Positions 1-6,165 of a stretch of DNA of 7,233 nucleotides are shown in pieces. The notes beneath the pieces are model-generated. The model saw only the letters and a list, made by a program, of their open reading frames with translations, made no database searches and was not told the origin of the DNA. The stretch covers positions 1-7,233 of the forward strand of contig JAUXUZ010000297.1 in the NCBI GenBank assembly GCA_030680655.1, read 5' to 3'. A program made the position numbers and the translations under genes. The stretch is from Phycisphaerales bacterium (GTDB lineage Bacteria; Planctomycetota; Phycisphaerae; Phycisphaerales; UBA1924). Every line of letters starts with the position of its first letter. Within the stretch, counting starts at the first letter, position 1.

Positions 1-231
1 GAGCTGCTGGCGGCGCTGGCAGATTACAAGCTCCAGGGCGTGATGGGTGGTTCGAGCGCCGTCGCGCGCATCAACGGCAAGCCCTACCGCGTCGGCGACA
101 AGCTGGGCGATGCGCCCGCGGGCGGATCGTCTGTTCCTACACCCCGGTTCACCGTCACCGCCATCGAGGGGCGTGAGGTCACCGTCTCGCTCGAAGGGTT
201 CTCGTTCATTCTCTCCATGGACGGTCGCTGA
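1..231 (+). CDS. 3' end of a PilP/GspC-like secretion or pilus protein (partial)
   Basis: The reading frame is open from the first base and ends at TGA 229-231, giving the last 76 residues of a protein whose start lies outside the window. The visible part reads as one small beta-rich domain: an L-x-G-V-M-G-G strand, then A-x-I-N-G-K-P-Y-x-V-G-D-K-L, then a strand pair (FTVTAIEGREVTVSLEG) and a final hydrophobic strand before the C-terminus DGR. The pattern 'G...A.ING..Y.VGD.L ... V..I....V.L' is what is seen in PilP and GspC inner-membrane/periplasm linker proteins of type IV pilus and type II secretion systems. The next gene, 68 bases downstream on the same strand, is a GspE/PilB ATPase, which fits that reading. 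The similarity is by eye and the domain is short, so the role is inferred; that it is a real coding end is well supported. Confidence 0.75.
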   Translation, partial: ELLAALADYKLQGVMGGSSAVARINGKPYRVGDKLGDAPAGGSSVPTPRFTVTAIEGREVTVSLEGFSFILSMDGR

Positions 232-299
232 CCGTCGGCGCTGCGGCGCGTGACCGGATACCCCGGCACGGCCGCGGCAACAAGCAAAGGCGAAACCGC

Positions 300-2327
300 G
301 TGGGCAAGTTCGACATCGACCAGCTCCTGAACGATCTTGGTGTCAACGCCAGCTCGCCCGGCGGCGCAAGCGTGCCGCGCGCTGCGCCCACCCCGGCGGT
401 GCCCGAGCAGCGGCGGCGGCACGCCATCGACCGCGCCGAGGAGTCGTTCTCGATCCTCCCCGCCGTGCCGACGGGCCAGCGGTCGTTCGCTGAGAACGTC
501 ACGTTCGACCACGACCCGGCCGTGCCGGTTGCCCCAAGGGGCGGCGCCCAGGCCTCGATGGGCCAGACCCTCAGCGAGATCTACGCCCCCGGCGGCGACG
601 AAGCGGGCGACGACCGCGGGCGCGACCTGTCGGAGCTGCTGCTTGCCCGCTCGGTGATCACCCCGGCCCAGCGCGACCAGATCGAGACGGTGCTCAAGGG
701 GAGCCCCAGCAAGCGCTTCGCCGAGCTGGCGATCGAGCAGTGCAACGACGAGCCGCGCGTGCAGCAGGCGGTGGCGGACGTGCGCGGCCTGACGTTTGAG
801 CGCGTGGACCTCAACAAGGGGCTCGACGGCGGCTTCGACGGCAAGCTGGCCCAGCGCCTGAGCATCGAGTTCTGCAAGGCCAAGGAGGTGCTCCCGCTGC
901 GGGCCGACGGCGCGGTGACCACGCTGGGCGTGGTGAACCCCGACGACGTGTTCCTGCTCGACGAGGTGCGGCGCCGCCTGCACGTGCCGAGCATCCGCTG
1001 CGTGGTCATCACCAGCTTCGACCTGCGCGGGGCGATGGAGATCATGGGGGAGGGCAACTCGCAGAACGTCGACGTGAACGCCATCCTCGCCGAGGTGGGC
1101 GAGAACGACGTGCAGGTTGAGAAGAAGACCGACATCGAGACCGACCTTGAGAAGGACGGCTCCGACTCCTCGCCGGTCATCCGCTACGTCAACCACATCA
1201 TCCAGACGGCCTCGCGCGAGGGCGCGTCGGACATCCACATCGAGCCGGGCGACAAGAAGATCCGCGTGCGCTTCCGCATCGACGGCGAGCTCTACGAGAC
1301 GATGAACCCGCCCATCGCCCTGGGCCCGGCCATGATCAGCCGCCTGAAGATCATGGCGAACCTTGACATCTCCGAGCGCCGCCTGCCGCAGGACGGTCGC
1401 ATCCGCTGCATGATCGGCGGTCGCAAGCTCGACCTGCGCGTGTCGACGCTGCCGTCGACCTACGGCGAGAAGATCGTCATGCGCATCCTCGACACCAAGT
1501 CGATCAACGTCAACCTGACCGACCTGGGCTTCGACGCCGATGTCCTGCAGCTGTGGTCGTCGCAGATCGAGGTGCCCCACGGCATCGTGCTGGTGACGGG
1601 CCCGACCGGCTCGGGCAAGACCACCACGCTCTACGCGTCGCTCAAGCAGCTCGACAAGAACTCGATGAACATCTCCACCGTCGAAGACCCGGTGGAGTAC
1701 CACATCGAGGGCGTCACGCAGGTGCAGACGCACGAGAAGATCGGCATGACGTTCTCCAAGGCCCTCAAGGCGCTGCTGCGCCAGGACCCTGACGTTGTGC
1801 TGCTGGGTGAGATCCGCGACCTTGACACCGCCGTCACGGCCATCCAGGCCGCGTTGACTGGCCACCTTGTGCTCAGCACGCTCCACACCAACGATGCGCC
1901 CTCCTCGATCACGCGCCTGGTGAACATCGGCATCGAGCCGTTCCTGGTCGGCGCCGCGGTCAACGCCGTGCTCGCCCAGCGGCTGGTGCGCCGCCTGTGC
2001 AAGGAGTGCAAGCGCGAGGTCACCCCCAGCGAGTCCATGGCCGAGTTCCTCGCCGTCAACGGCATGAACGCCGAGCACATGTGGGCCCACAAGGGGTGCG
2101 AGAAGTGCCGCAACACCGGCTACTCTGGGCGCGTGGGCCTCTACGAGCTGCTGGTGATCGACGACCAGCTCCGCGACGTGGTGGCCCGCAACCCCAGCGT
2201 CTCCGAGCTGCGGCGCCTGTGCACCGAGCGCGGCATGGTCAACCTGCGCACCGACGGGCTCCGCAAGGCCGTGCGCGGCGCAACCAGCGTTGAAGAGGTC
2301 ATGCGGGCGACCGAGTCAACGATCTGA
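300..2327 (+). CDS. GspE/PilB-type secretion/pilus assembly ATPase
   Basis: A complete 675-residue cytoplasmic ATPase of the type II secretion / type IV pilus assembly family, which powers pseudopilus or pilus extension at the inner membrane. Start is GTG 300 with AAAGG at 286-290, 9 bases upstream; the next in-frame Met is only at residue 87. Domains: a short N-terminal segment (MGKFDIDQLLNDLGV), a Pro/Ala/Arg-rich low-complexity stretch to about residue 108, an MshEN/GSPII_E_N-like domain about 109-250, then the N2 and RecA-like core from about 291. Catalytic motifs are all present: Walker A GPTGSGKT 434-441 (Lys440), Asp box TVEDPVEY 460-467, Walker B DPDVVLLGEIRD 496-507 (Glu504), His box GHLVLSTLHTNDA 521-533. 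A tetracysteine zinc motif C567-x2-C570 and C600-x2-C603 is intact. The family is certain; whether it serves secretion (GspE) or pili (PilB) cannot be decided here. It follows a PilP/GspC-like gene, but no gspF follows, so it probably ends its operon. Confidence 0.96.
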   Translation: MGKFDIDQLLNDLGVNASSPGGASVPRAAPTPAVPEQRRRHAIDRAEESFSILPAVPTGQRSFAENVTFDHDPAVPVAPRGGAQASMGQTLSEIYAPGGDEAGDDRGRDLSELLLARSVITPAQRDQIETVLKGSPSKRFAELAIEQCNDEPRVQQAVADVRGLTFERVDLNKGLDGGFDGKLAQRLSIEFCKAKEVLPLRADGAVTTLGVVNPDDVFLLDEVRRRLHVPSIRCVVITSFDLRGAMEIMGEGNSQNVDVNAILAEVGENDVQVEKKTDIETDLEKDGSDSSPVIRYVNHIIQTASREGASDIHIEPGDKKIRVRFRIDGELYETMNPPIALGPAMISRLKIMANLDISERRLPQDGRIRCMIGGRKLDLRVSTLPSTYGEKIVMRILDTKSINVNLTDLGFDADVLQLWSSQIEVPHGIVLVTGPTGSGKTTTLYASLKQLDKNSMNISTVEDPVEYHIEGVTQVQTHEKIGMTFSKALKALLRQDPDVVLLGEIRDLDTAVTAIQAALTGHLVLSTLHTNDAPSSITRLVNIGIEPFLVGAAVNAVLAQRLVRRLCKECKREVTPSESMAEFLAVNGMNAEHMWAHKGCEKCRNTGYSGRVGLYELLVIDDQLRDVVARNPSVSELRRLCTERGMVNLRTDGLRKAVRGATSVEEVMRATESTI

Positions 2328-2356
2328 CGGCGGCCCAACCCCTTCGCGCCTCGTTG

Positions 2357-2362
2357 TATACT
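2357..2362 (+). promoter_or_regulatory. Possible -10 element of the acetyl-CoA synthetase promoter
   Basis: TATACT at 2357-2362 lies in an otherwise GC-rich gap, 40 bases before the ATG at 2403, and matches five of six bases of the sigma-70 -10 consensus. No recognisable -35 hexamer lies 16-18 bases upstream. It would give a leader of roughly 33 bases carrying the hairpin at 2372-2385 and the ribosome binding site. The assignment rests on the hexamer and its position only. Confidence 0.4.
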
Positions 2363-2363
2363 C

Positions 2364-2395
2364 GCGTGCACGGTCCGCTCGGACCCACGCGAGGA
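2364..2395 (+). promoter_or_regulatory. Leader hairpin abutting the ribosome binding site of acetyl-CoA synthetase
   Basis: GGTCC (2372-2376) pairs with GGACC (2381-2385) around a GCTC loop, and GCGTG (2364-2368) can extend it by pairing with CACGC (2386-2390) if CAC 2369-2371 is bulged. The Shine-Dalgarno sequence GAGGA (2391-2395) follows at once, 7 bases before ATG 2403. The inner GGTCCG-CT-CGGACC is also a perfect palindrome at DNA level, so it could instead be an operator just downstream of the transcription start. Function is not shown by the sequence. Confidence 0.35.
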
Positions 2396-2402
2396 ACCAC
2401 CG

Positions 2403-4535
2403 ATGAGCGCAACCACTCCTCCCCCCGTCCCTGCCACGCCCTCCGCCGACTCAGGCTCGTACGACTCCACGCTCATCGAGAACCGCGTCTTCCCGCCGCG
2501 CCCGGCGAAGGAGCTCGGCTTCTCGGCGTGGCACATCGGCTCGCTCGATGAGTACCGCCGCCTCCACGCCCGCTCGGTGAGCGACCCCGACGGCTTCTGG
2601 CGCGAAGAGGCGAAGAACCTCGACTGGTTCACCCCCTTCACCACCGTCTGCACCTGGAACCCACCCGACGCCCGCTGGTTCGACGGCGGCACCCTCAACG
2701 CCTGCTACAACTGCGTCGACCGGCACGTCGCCGCCGGGCACGGCAACGCCACCGCGCTGATCTGGGAGGGTGAGCCGGTCGGGCCCAAGGGGCACGAGGT
2801 CATGCGGCTCACGTACGGCGAGCTGCAGAACCGTGCCGCCCGCGCCGCCAGTGCGCTCAAAGCGATGGGCGTGAAGAAGGGCGACGTCGTCACCATCTAC
2901 ATGCCGATGATCCCCGAACTGGCGGTCGCGATGCTCGCCTGTGCCCGCATCGGGGCGGCCCACTCGGTGATCTTCGGCGGGTTCGCCAGCACCGCCATCT
3001 CCGAGCGCGTCAGCGACGCCGACAGCCGCATCATCATCACCGCCGACGGCGGCTACCGGCGCGGCGAGGTTGTGCCGCTGCTGAAGAACGTTGACGAGGC
3101 CGTCGCTTCGCTGCACGAGCAGGGGCACGCCGTGCGCGATGTGCTGGTCGTGCGGCGCATCGGCGCCGGTGATGCCGGGTTCGCGACCGGCCAGGCCCGC
3201 GCGGGGGGCACGCGTTATCACTGGTGGCACGACACCGCCGCCGTCGCCTCGCCCGATTGCCCCTGCGCACCCGTTCAGAGCGAGGACATGCTCTTCCTGC
3301 TCTACACCTCCGGCTCAACCGGCAAGCCCAAGGGCATCGTCCACACCACCGCCGGCTACCTCGCCTTCACGCAGATGAGCGCCCGCCTCACGTTCAACCT
3401 GATCCCCGATGCCGGGCAGGTCTTCTGGTGCACGGCCGACATCGGCTGGGTCACCGGTCACTCCTACGTGCTCTACGGCATCCTGGCCAACCGCGTCCCC
3501 ACGCTGATGTACGAAGGGGCGCCCAACTACCCGGCGATCGACGGCCGCCCGGGCCAGGGCGAGCGGTTCTGGGACATCATCGCGCGCCACAAGGTCACGC
3601 AGTTCTACACCGCGCCCACGGCCATCCGCACGTTCATGAAGTGGGGTGACGACCTCCCCGCGCGCTTCGATCTCTCCTCGCTCCGCGTGCTCGGCTCGGT
3701 CGGTGAGCCGATCAACCCCGAGGCGTGGATGTGGTACCACACGCACATCGGCGGCGGCGGGCCCACCGGCGGCGGCCGCCCGATCGTTGACACCTACTGG
3801 CAGACCGAGACCGGCGGGCACGTCGTCACGCCGCTCCCGGGCGCAACGCCCACCAAGCCCGGCTCGTGCACGCTGCCGATGCTGGGGATCGACGCCGCCG
3901 TGGTCAACGAGCAGGGCGAGGTGATGCCGCCGAACAAGGGGGGCCTCTTCGCCATCCGCAAGCCGTGGCCGGGGATGCTCCGCGGCGTCTTCGGCAACCG
4001 CGAGCGGTTCATCAGCAACTACTGGGGCCGGCTGAAAGACCCAGCCACCGGCACGCCGTGGTACTTCTCGGCCGACGGCGCCCGCACCGACGCCGACGGC
4101 TACATCTGGATGATGGGGCGCGTTGACGATGTGATCAAGGTGAGCGGGCACCTGCTGGGCACGATGGAGGTCGAGAGCGCGTTGGTCAGCCACCCCGCCG
4201 TCGCCGAGGCCGCGGTCGTCGGCGTGCCCCACGCGGTGAAGGGGAACGCGATCTGCGCGTTCGTCACGCTCAAGCCCGCGTGGCTGAAGACCAACGGGCG
4301 CGCCGCTGACGAAGCGCTGAAGAAGGAACTCGCCGCCCACGTCGCGAAGGAAGTGGGGGCCCTGGCCCGGCCCGACACCGTGCGTTTCGCCGAGGGCCTG
4401 CCAAAGACGCGCAGCGGCAAGATCATGCGCCGGCTGCTGCGGGATGTCGCCGCGGGCGTGGAGAAGATCACCCAGGACACCACAACGCTGGAGGACTTCT
4501 CGGTGGTAGCCAAACTGCGCGGCGACGACGAGTAA
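2403..4535 (+). CDS. acs: Acetyl-CoA synthetase (AMP-forming)
   Basis: A complete 710-residue enzyme that activates acetate with ATP to acetyl-AMP and then acetyl-CoA, in the cytoplasm. ATG 2403 is preceded by GAGGA at a 7-base gap. Order: a Pro/Ser-rich N-terminus of about 35 residues, the ACAS_N region about 40-100, the P-loop TSGSTGKPKG 302-311, the acetate-pocket motif TYWQTETGG 464-472 whose Trp466 matches Trp414 of the Salmonella enzyme and fits acetate rather than longer acids, Asp558 in the ATP-binding 'DGA' motif, Arg573 and hinge Asp575 in GRVDD, and the C-terminal PKTRSGK 667-673 with catalytic Lys673 in a PX4GK context typical of lysine-acetylation control. It is longer than the usual ~650 residues through the N-terminal tail, a segment about 253-270, and a Gly-rich loop 450-458. 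Unusual points: Leu584 occupies the position of Salmonella Arg526 and Ala557 that of the usual Gly before Asp558. It appears to be a single-gene unit ending at a strong terminator. Confidence 0.96.
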   Translation: MSATTPPPVPATPSADSGSYDSTLIENRVFPPRPAKELGFSAWHIGSLDEYRRLHARSVSDPDGFWREEAKNLDWFTPFTTVCTWNPPDARWFDGGTLNACYNCVDRHVAAGHGNATALIWEGEPVGPKGHEVMRLTYGELQNRAARAASALKAMGVKKGDVVTIYMPMIPELAVAMLACARIGAAHSVIFGGFASTAISERVSDADSRIIITADGGYRRGEVVPLLKNVDEAVASLHEQGHAVRDVLVVRRIGAGDAGFATGQARAGGTRYHWWHDTAAVASPDCPCAPVQSEDMLFLLYTSGSTGKPKGIVHTTAGYLAFTQMSARLTFNLIPDAGQVFWCTADIGWVTGHSYVLYGILANRVPTLMYEGAPNYPAIDGRPGQGERFWDIIARHKVTQFYTAPTAIRTFMKWGDDLPARFDLSSLRVLGSVGEPINPEAWMWYHTHIGGGGPTGGGRPIVDTYWQTETGGHVVTPLPGATPTKPGSCTLPMLGIDAAVVNEQGEVMPPNKGGLFAIRKPWPGMLRGVFGNRERFISNYWGRLKDPATGTPWYFSADGARTDADGYIWMMGRVDDVIKVSGHLLGTMEVESALVSHPAVAEAAVVGVPHAVKGNAICAFVTLKPAWLKTNGRAADEALKKELAAHVAKEVGALARPDTVRFAEGLPKTRSGKIMRRLLRDVAAGVEKITQDTTTLEDFSVVAKLRGDDE

Positions 4536-4558
4536 GCGCGGGCGTGGCGGTCAAATGA

Positions 4559-4597
4559 AAAGTCCCCGGCGGTGAACCGCCGGGGACTTTGTTGTTT
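4559..4597. terminator. Bidirectional rho-independent terminator between convergent genes
   Basis: A perfect 14-bp stem is formed by AAAGTCCCCGGCGG (4559-4572) and CCGCCGGGGACTTT (4577-4590) around a TGAA loop. On the plus strand it runs into TTTGTTGTTT (4588-4597), 23 bases after the acetyl-CoA synthetase stop. On the minus strand the A-rich flank ahead of the stem gives a short T-rich tail, 27 bases beyond the pseudopilin stop at 4617. It therefore can end both convergent transcripts. Confidence 0.9.
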
Positions 4598-4616
4598 GGC
4601 GATCATGACGCTTCGA

Positions 4617-5594
4617 TCAGCGTGTCGAGATGTCCTTGCCCTTGATGCCGTCGCGCGTGCCCCAGAAGAAGGCCGGGTAGGCGGTGGTGCCGCCCTGACC
4701 GTTCTCGAAACCATCCTGCGCCATGCTGTAGTTTCCCAGCAGTGTGGTCGGAAGGTTCCAGACAGGGTTGGTGGGCCGGTACACGTTTGAGATGAGCGGG
4801 TCGCTCGAGTTGGCAAGCGTGACGAGGTCGGAGATCTTTACCTGCGAAACGCTCCCTTCAGCAAAGCCCACGTTGGGGGAGGCGTTGGGGTTGTTCCATT
4901 GCGGCGGCAGCATGGCACCCGGACGCTTCTTGTCCTTCGTGTCAAAGCGCTCCCAAGTCATTGCTTTCGCTGTCGGGTAGCGAACCTGAGAGAGAAGGTT
5001 GTACTTCACCGAACGGATGCCGCCAAGCTGGTTTGGGGCAGTCGGGCTGCCGCGGGTTGCCGGGGTGTAACGGTCGGGGTGGAACCAGAACGTGGGTGAG
5101 TAGACGTACGAACCGTCCCAGATGTAGTCACCCAGCGCCTGCTGCGCCTGGTAATCGTTGCGGAAACGCTGGATCACGGTCGTGTCGGCGGGGTTGAACT
5201 GCACGGCCGACCGCAGGTCGTTGGGGCTGATGTAGTTCATCATCAGGCTGGTCCAGTGGAACGCGAACATCTCGGTCTGGTAGTTGGCATCGTCGAAACG
5301 CCAGACTGAGCCGGGGAGGCTCGGCACCCGGATGTCGTACCACAGCGTCGTGCTGCCGCCGACGGCGCCGAACGTGGGGTTGAAGGGGTTCATCGCCTGG
5401 TCGCGGAAGTCGCTGGCATAGATCAAGATCGAGCCGCCGCAACTCTTGAGGTTGACCAGGCTCACCGCGTTCTGCGCCGCTCGCCGGGCGGTCTGCAGCG
5501 CGGGGAGCAGGATGCCCACCAGCAATGCGATGATGGCGATTACAACCAGCAACTCGATGAGCGTGAAACCGCTCCGGCTCTTCTGAAAGTTCAT
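4617..5594 (-). CDS. Prepilin-type, H-X9-DG-like pseudopilin
   Basis: A 325-residue pilin-like protein expected to be cleaved and methylated by a prepilin peptidase and held in the inner membrane or in a pseudopilus. The leader is short and basic (MNFQKSRSG), with predicted cleavage after Gly9 and mature start FTLIEL; the conserved Glu+5 is Glu14. A hydrophobic helix runs to about residue 32 (LLVVIAIIALLVGILLPAL) followed by the usual TARRAAQ segment. The remainder is a large extracytoplasmic domain, and FAEGSV (244-249) resembles the FADGHV signature of the planctomycete H-X9-DG (DUF1559-like) family. I place the start at ATG 5594 because AGGAG (5603-5607 on this strand) is 8 bases upstream; an in-frame GTG at 5603 overlaps that ribosome binding site and would add three residues. 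It follows a small membrane-protein gene on the same strand by 69 bases, probably as one operon, and converges on acetyl-CoA synthetase at a shared terminator. The precise role is unknown. Confidence 0.93.
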   Translation of the reverse strand: MNFQKSRSGFTLIELLVVIAIIALLVGILLPALQTARRAAQNAVSLVNLKSCGGSILIYASDFRDQAMNPFNPTFGAVGGSTTLWYDIRVPSLPGSVWRFDDANYQTEMFAFHWTSLMMNYISPNDLRSAVQFNPADTTVIQRFRNDYQAQQALGDYIWDGSYVYSPTFWFHPDRYTPATRGSPTAPNQLGGIRSVKYNLLSQVRYPTAKAMTWERFDTKDKKRPGAMLPPQWNNPNASPNVGFAEGSVSQVKISDLVTLANSSDPLISNVYRPTNPVWNLPTTLLGNYSMAQDGFENGQGGTTAYPAFFWGTRDGIKGKDISTR

Positions 5595-5626
5595 TTCGTC
5601 CACTCCTGATTGTCAGACACCCGGAA

Positions 5627-5649
5627 CGCCCCACGAGAATCGTGCGGCG
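5627..5649 (-). promoter_or_regulatory. Intercistronic inverted repeat between the small membrane protein and the pseudopilin
   Basis: On the plus strand CGCC-c-CACGA (5627-5636) is complementary to TCGTG-c-GGCG (5640-5649) around a GAA loop, giving nine pairs with one C-C mismatch. It lies in the 69-base gap between the two minus-strand genes. No T-rich run follows in the direction of transcription, so it is not a standard terminator; it could be a pause or RNA stability element, or chance pairing in GC-rich DNA. Confidence 0.3.
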
Positions 5650-5663
5650 CCCACACCCGGGCG

Positions 5664-5912
5664 TCACTTCGTCTTGATCGCCTTGCGGCGCGGCCCATCC
5701 GTCGGCGGCGGAACATCCGCAACCGGCGGGTTTGCATCTTTGTCGTTCTTGATTGTGTCCAGCGCCTGCTGCGCTGCGGGGTCAACCTTCGCAGGCCCTT
5801 CGGGCCACCAGGCCCAGGCGAGCGCAACCACCAGCACCGCGGAAATGCCGACCATGGCCCATACCTTGGGCGGCAGCTGCTTCATTCTGTACACGAGATC
5901 GTCCGCGGCCAT
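5664..5912 (-). CDS. Small single-span membrane protein of unknown function
   Basis: I do not recognise this 82-residue protein. ATG 5912 has GGGGA at 5921-5925 on this strand, 8 bases upstream, which supports the start. An N-terminal segment of 16 residues with mixed charge (MAADDLVYRMKQLPPK) is followed by one clear membrane helix, about Val17-Trp36, ending in the interface cluster WAWW. The remaining 46 residues are polar, rich in Pro, Asp, Lys and Ala, with VADVPPPTDGPRR near the end and a basic C-terminus (RRKAIKTK), and look disordered. There is no cleavable signal or lipobox. The gene sits directly upstream of the pseudopilin on the same strand, with no terminator between, so co-transcription is likely and a role linked to that protein is possible. 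Codon composition and the ribosome binding site suggest a real gene; the function is open. Confidence 0.75.
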   Translation of the reverse strand: MAADDLVYRMKQLPPKVWAMVGISAVLVVALAWAWWPEGPAKVDPAAQQALDTIKNDKDANPPVADVPPPTDGPRRKAIKTK

Positions 5913-5941
5913 GCTTCATTTCCCCAGAGAGGCGTAAGGGC

Positions 5942-5947
5942 AGTATA
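5942..5947 (-). promoter_or_regulatory. Possible -10 element for the small membrane protein / pseudopilin operon
   Basis: Read on the minus strand this is TATACT, the same hexamer as ahead of acetyl-CoA synthetase, 29 bases before ATG 5912. It would give a leader of about 23 bases containing GGGGA. No clear -35 lies at the right distance; a TTGACC on the same strand at 5995-6000 is 47 bases away, too far to pair with it. Confidence 0.4.
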
Positions 5948-6063
5948 ACCGGTAAAGTCCGCGTTTGCACCCCGGGCGGTTCCCGTATTGCACGGGTCAA
6001 TAGCGGAATTGAACGATGTTCGTAGGCCGTTCGTGCAAATTGTGCGCGGAATCTCTAAAGGTG

Positions 6064-6097
6064 TGGACGCACGACCCCTCAAGCGTGGGGTCGTCCA
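6064..6097. repeat. Strong inverted repeat in the divergent intergenic region
   Basis: ACGACCCC (6071-6078) and GGGGTCGT (6087-6094) form a perfect 8-bp inverted repeat with an 8-base centre (TCAAGCGT). TGG 6064-6066 and CCA 6095-6097 can extend it if four bases are bulged. There is no T-rich run on either side, so it is not a simple terminator. Its position between divergent genes suits a protein-binding operator or an RNA hairpin, but neither is demonstrated. Confidence 0.45.
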
Positions 6098-6159
6098 TCC
6101 ATGGGCCCGGCACGCCAATCTGCGCGGCCGGAGTCTGGGCGACCGCTGCCGCGCATCGG

Positions 6160-6165
6160 TAGACT
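6160..6165 (+). promoter_or_regulatory. Possible -10 element of the tricorn-like protease promoter
   Basis: TAGACT lies 58 bases before ATG 6224 in the context GGTAGACTGCC, close to the minus-strand GGTTATACTGCC at the other end of this intergenic region. No -35 hexamer is apparent at 16-18 bases upstream. If real, it would exclude the upstream in-frame ATG at 6101 as the main start. Confidence 0.35.

Noticed and set aside
84..2090. A 668-codon open frame on the minus strand opposite the GspE/PilB ATPase gene.
   Set aside because: It is a mirror of the GC-rich codon use of the real gene: the translation is rich in His, Arg, Asp, Val and Leu with no recognisable domain, and the plus strand carries every ATPase motif.
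2451..3230. A 259-codon minus-strand frame opposite the 5' half of acetyl-CoA synthetase.
   Set aside because: Antisense shadow with low-complexity Gly/Val/Asp/Arg content.
3315..4340. A 341-codon open frame on the minus strand inside acetyl-CoA synthetase.
   Set aside because: Same antisense artefact; no family resemblance and no ribosome binding site context, while the plus frame is an intact, well-known enzyme.
5601..5603. GTG as the start of the pseudopilin.
   Set aside because: This codon overlaps the AGGAG ribosome binding site that is ideally spaced for ATG 5594, and the latter gives a typical short basic prepilin leader.
5995..6000. TTGACC on the minus strand as a -35 element for the small membrane protein operon.
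   Set aside because: It is 47 bases from the TATACT element, and the sequence 17 bases downstream of it (GCCCGG) is not a -10.
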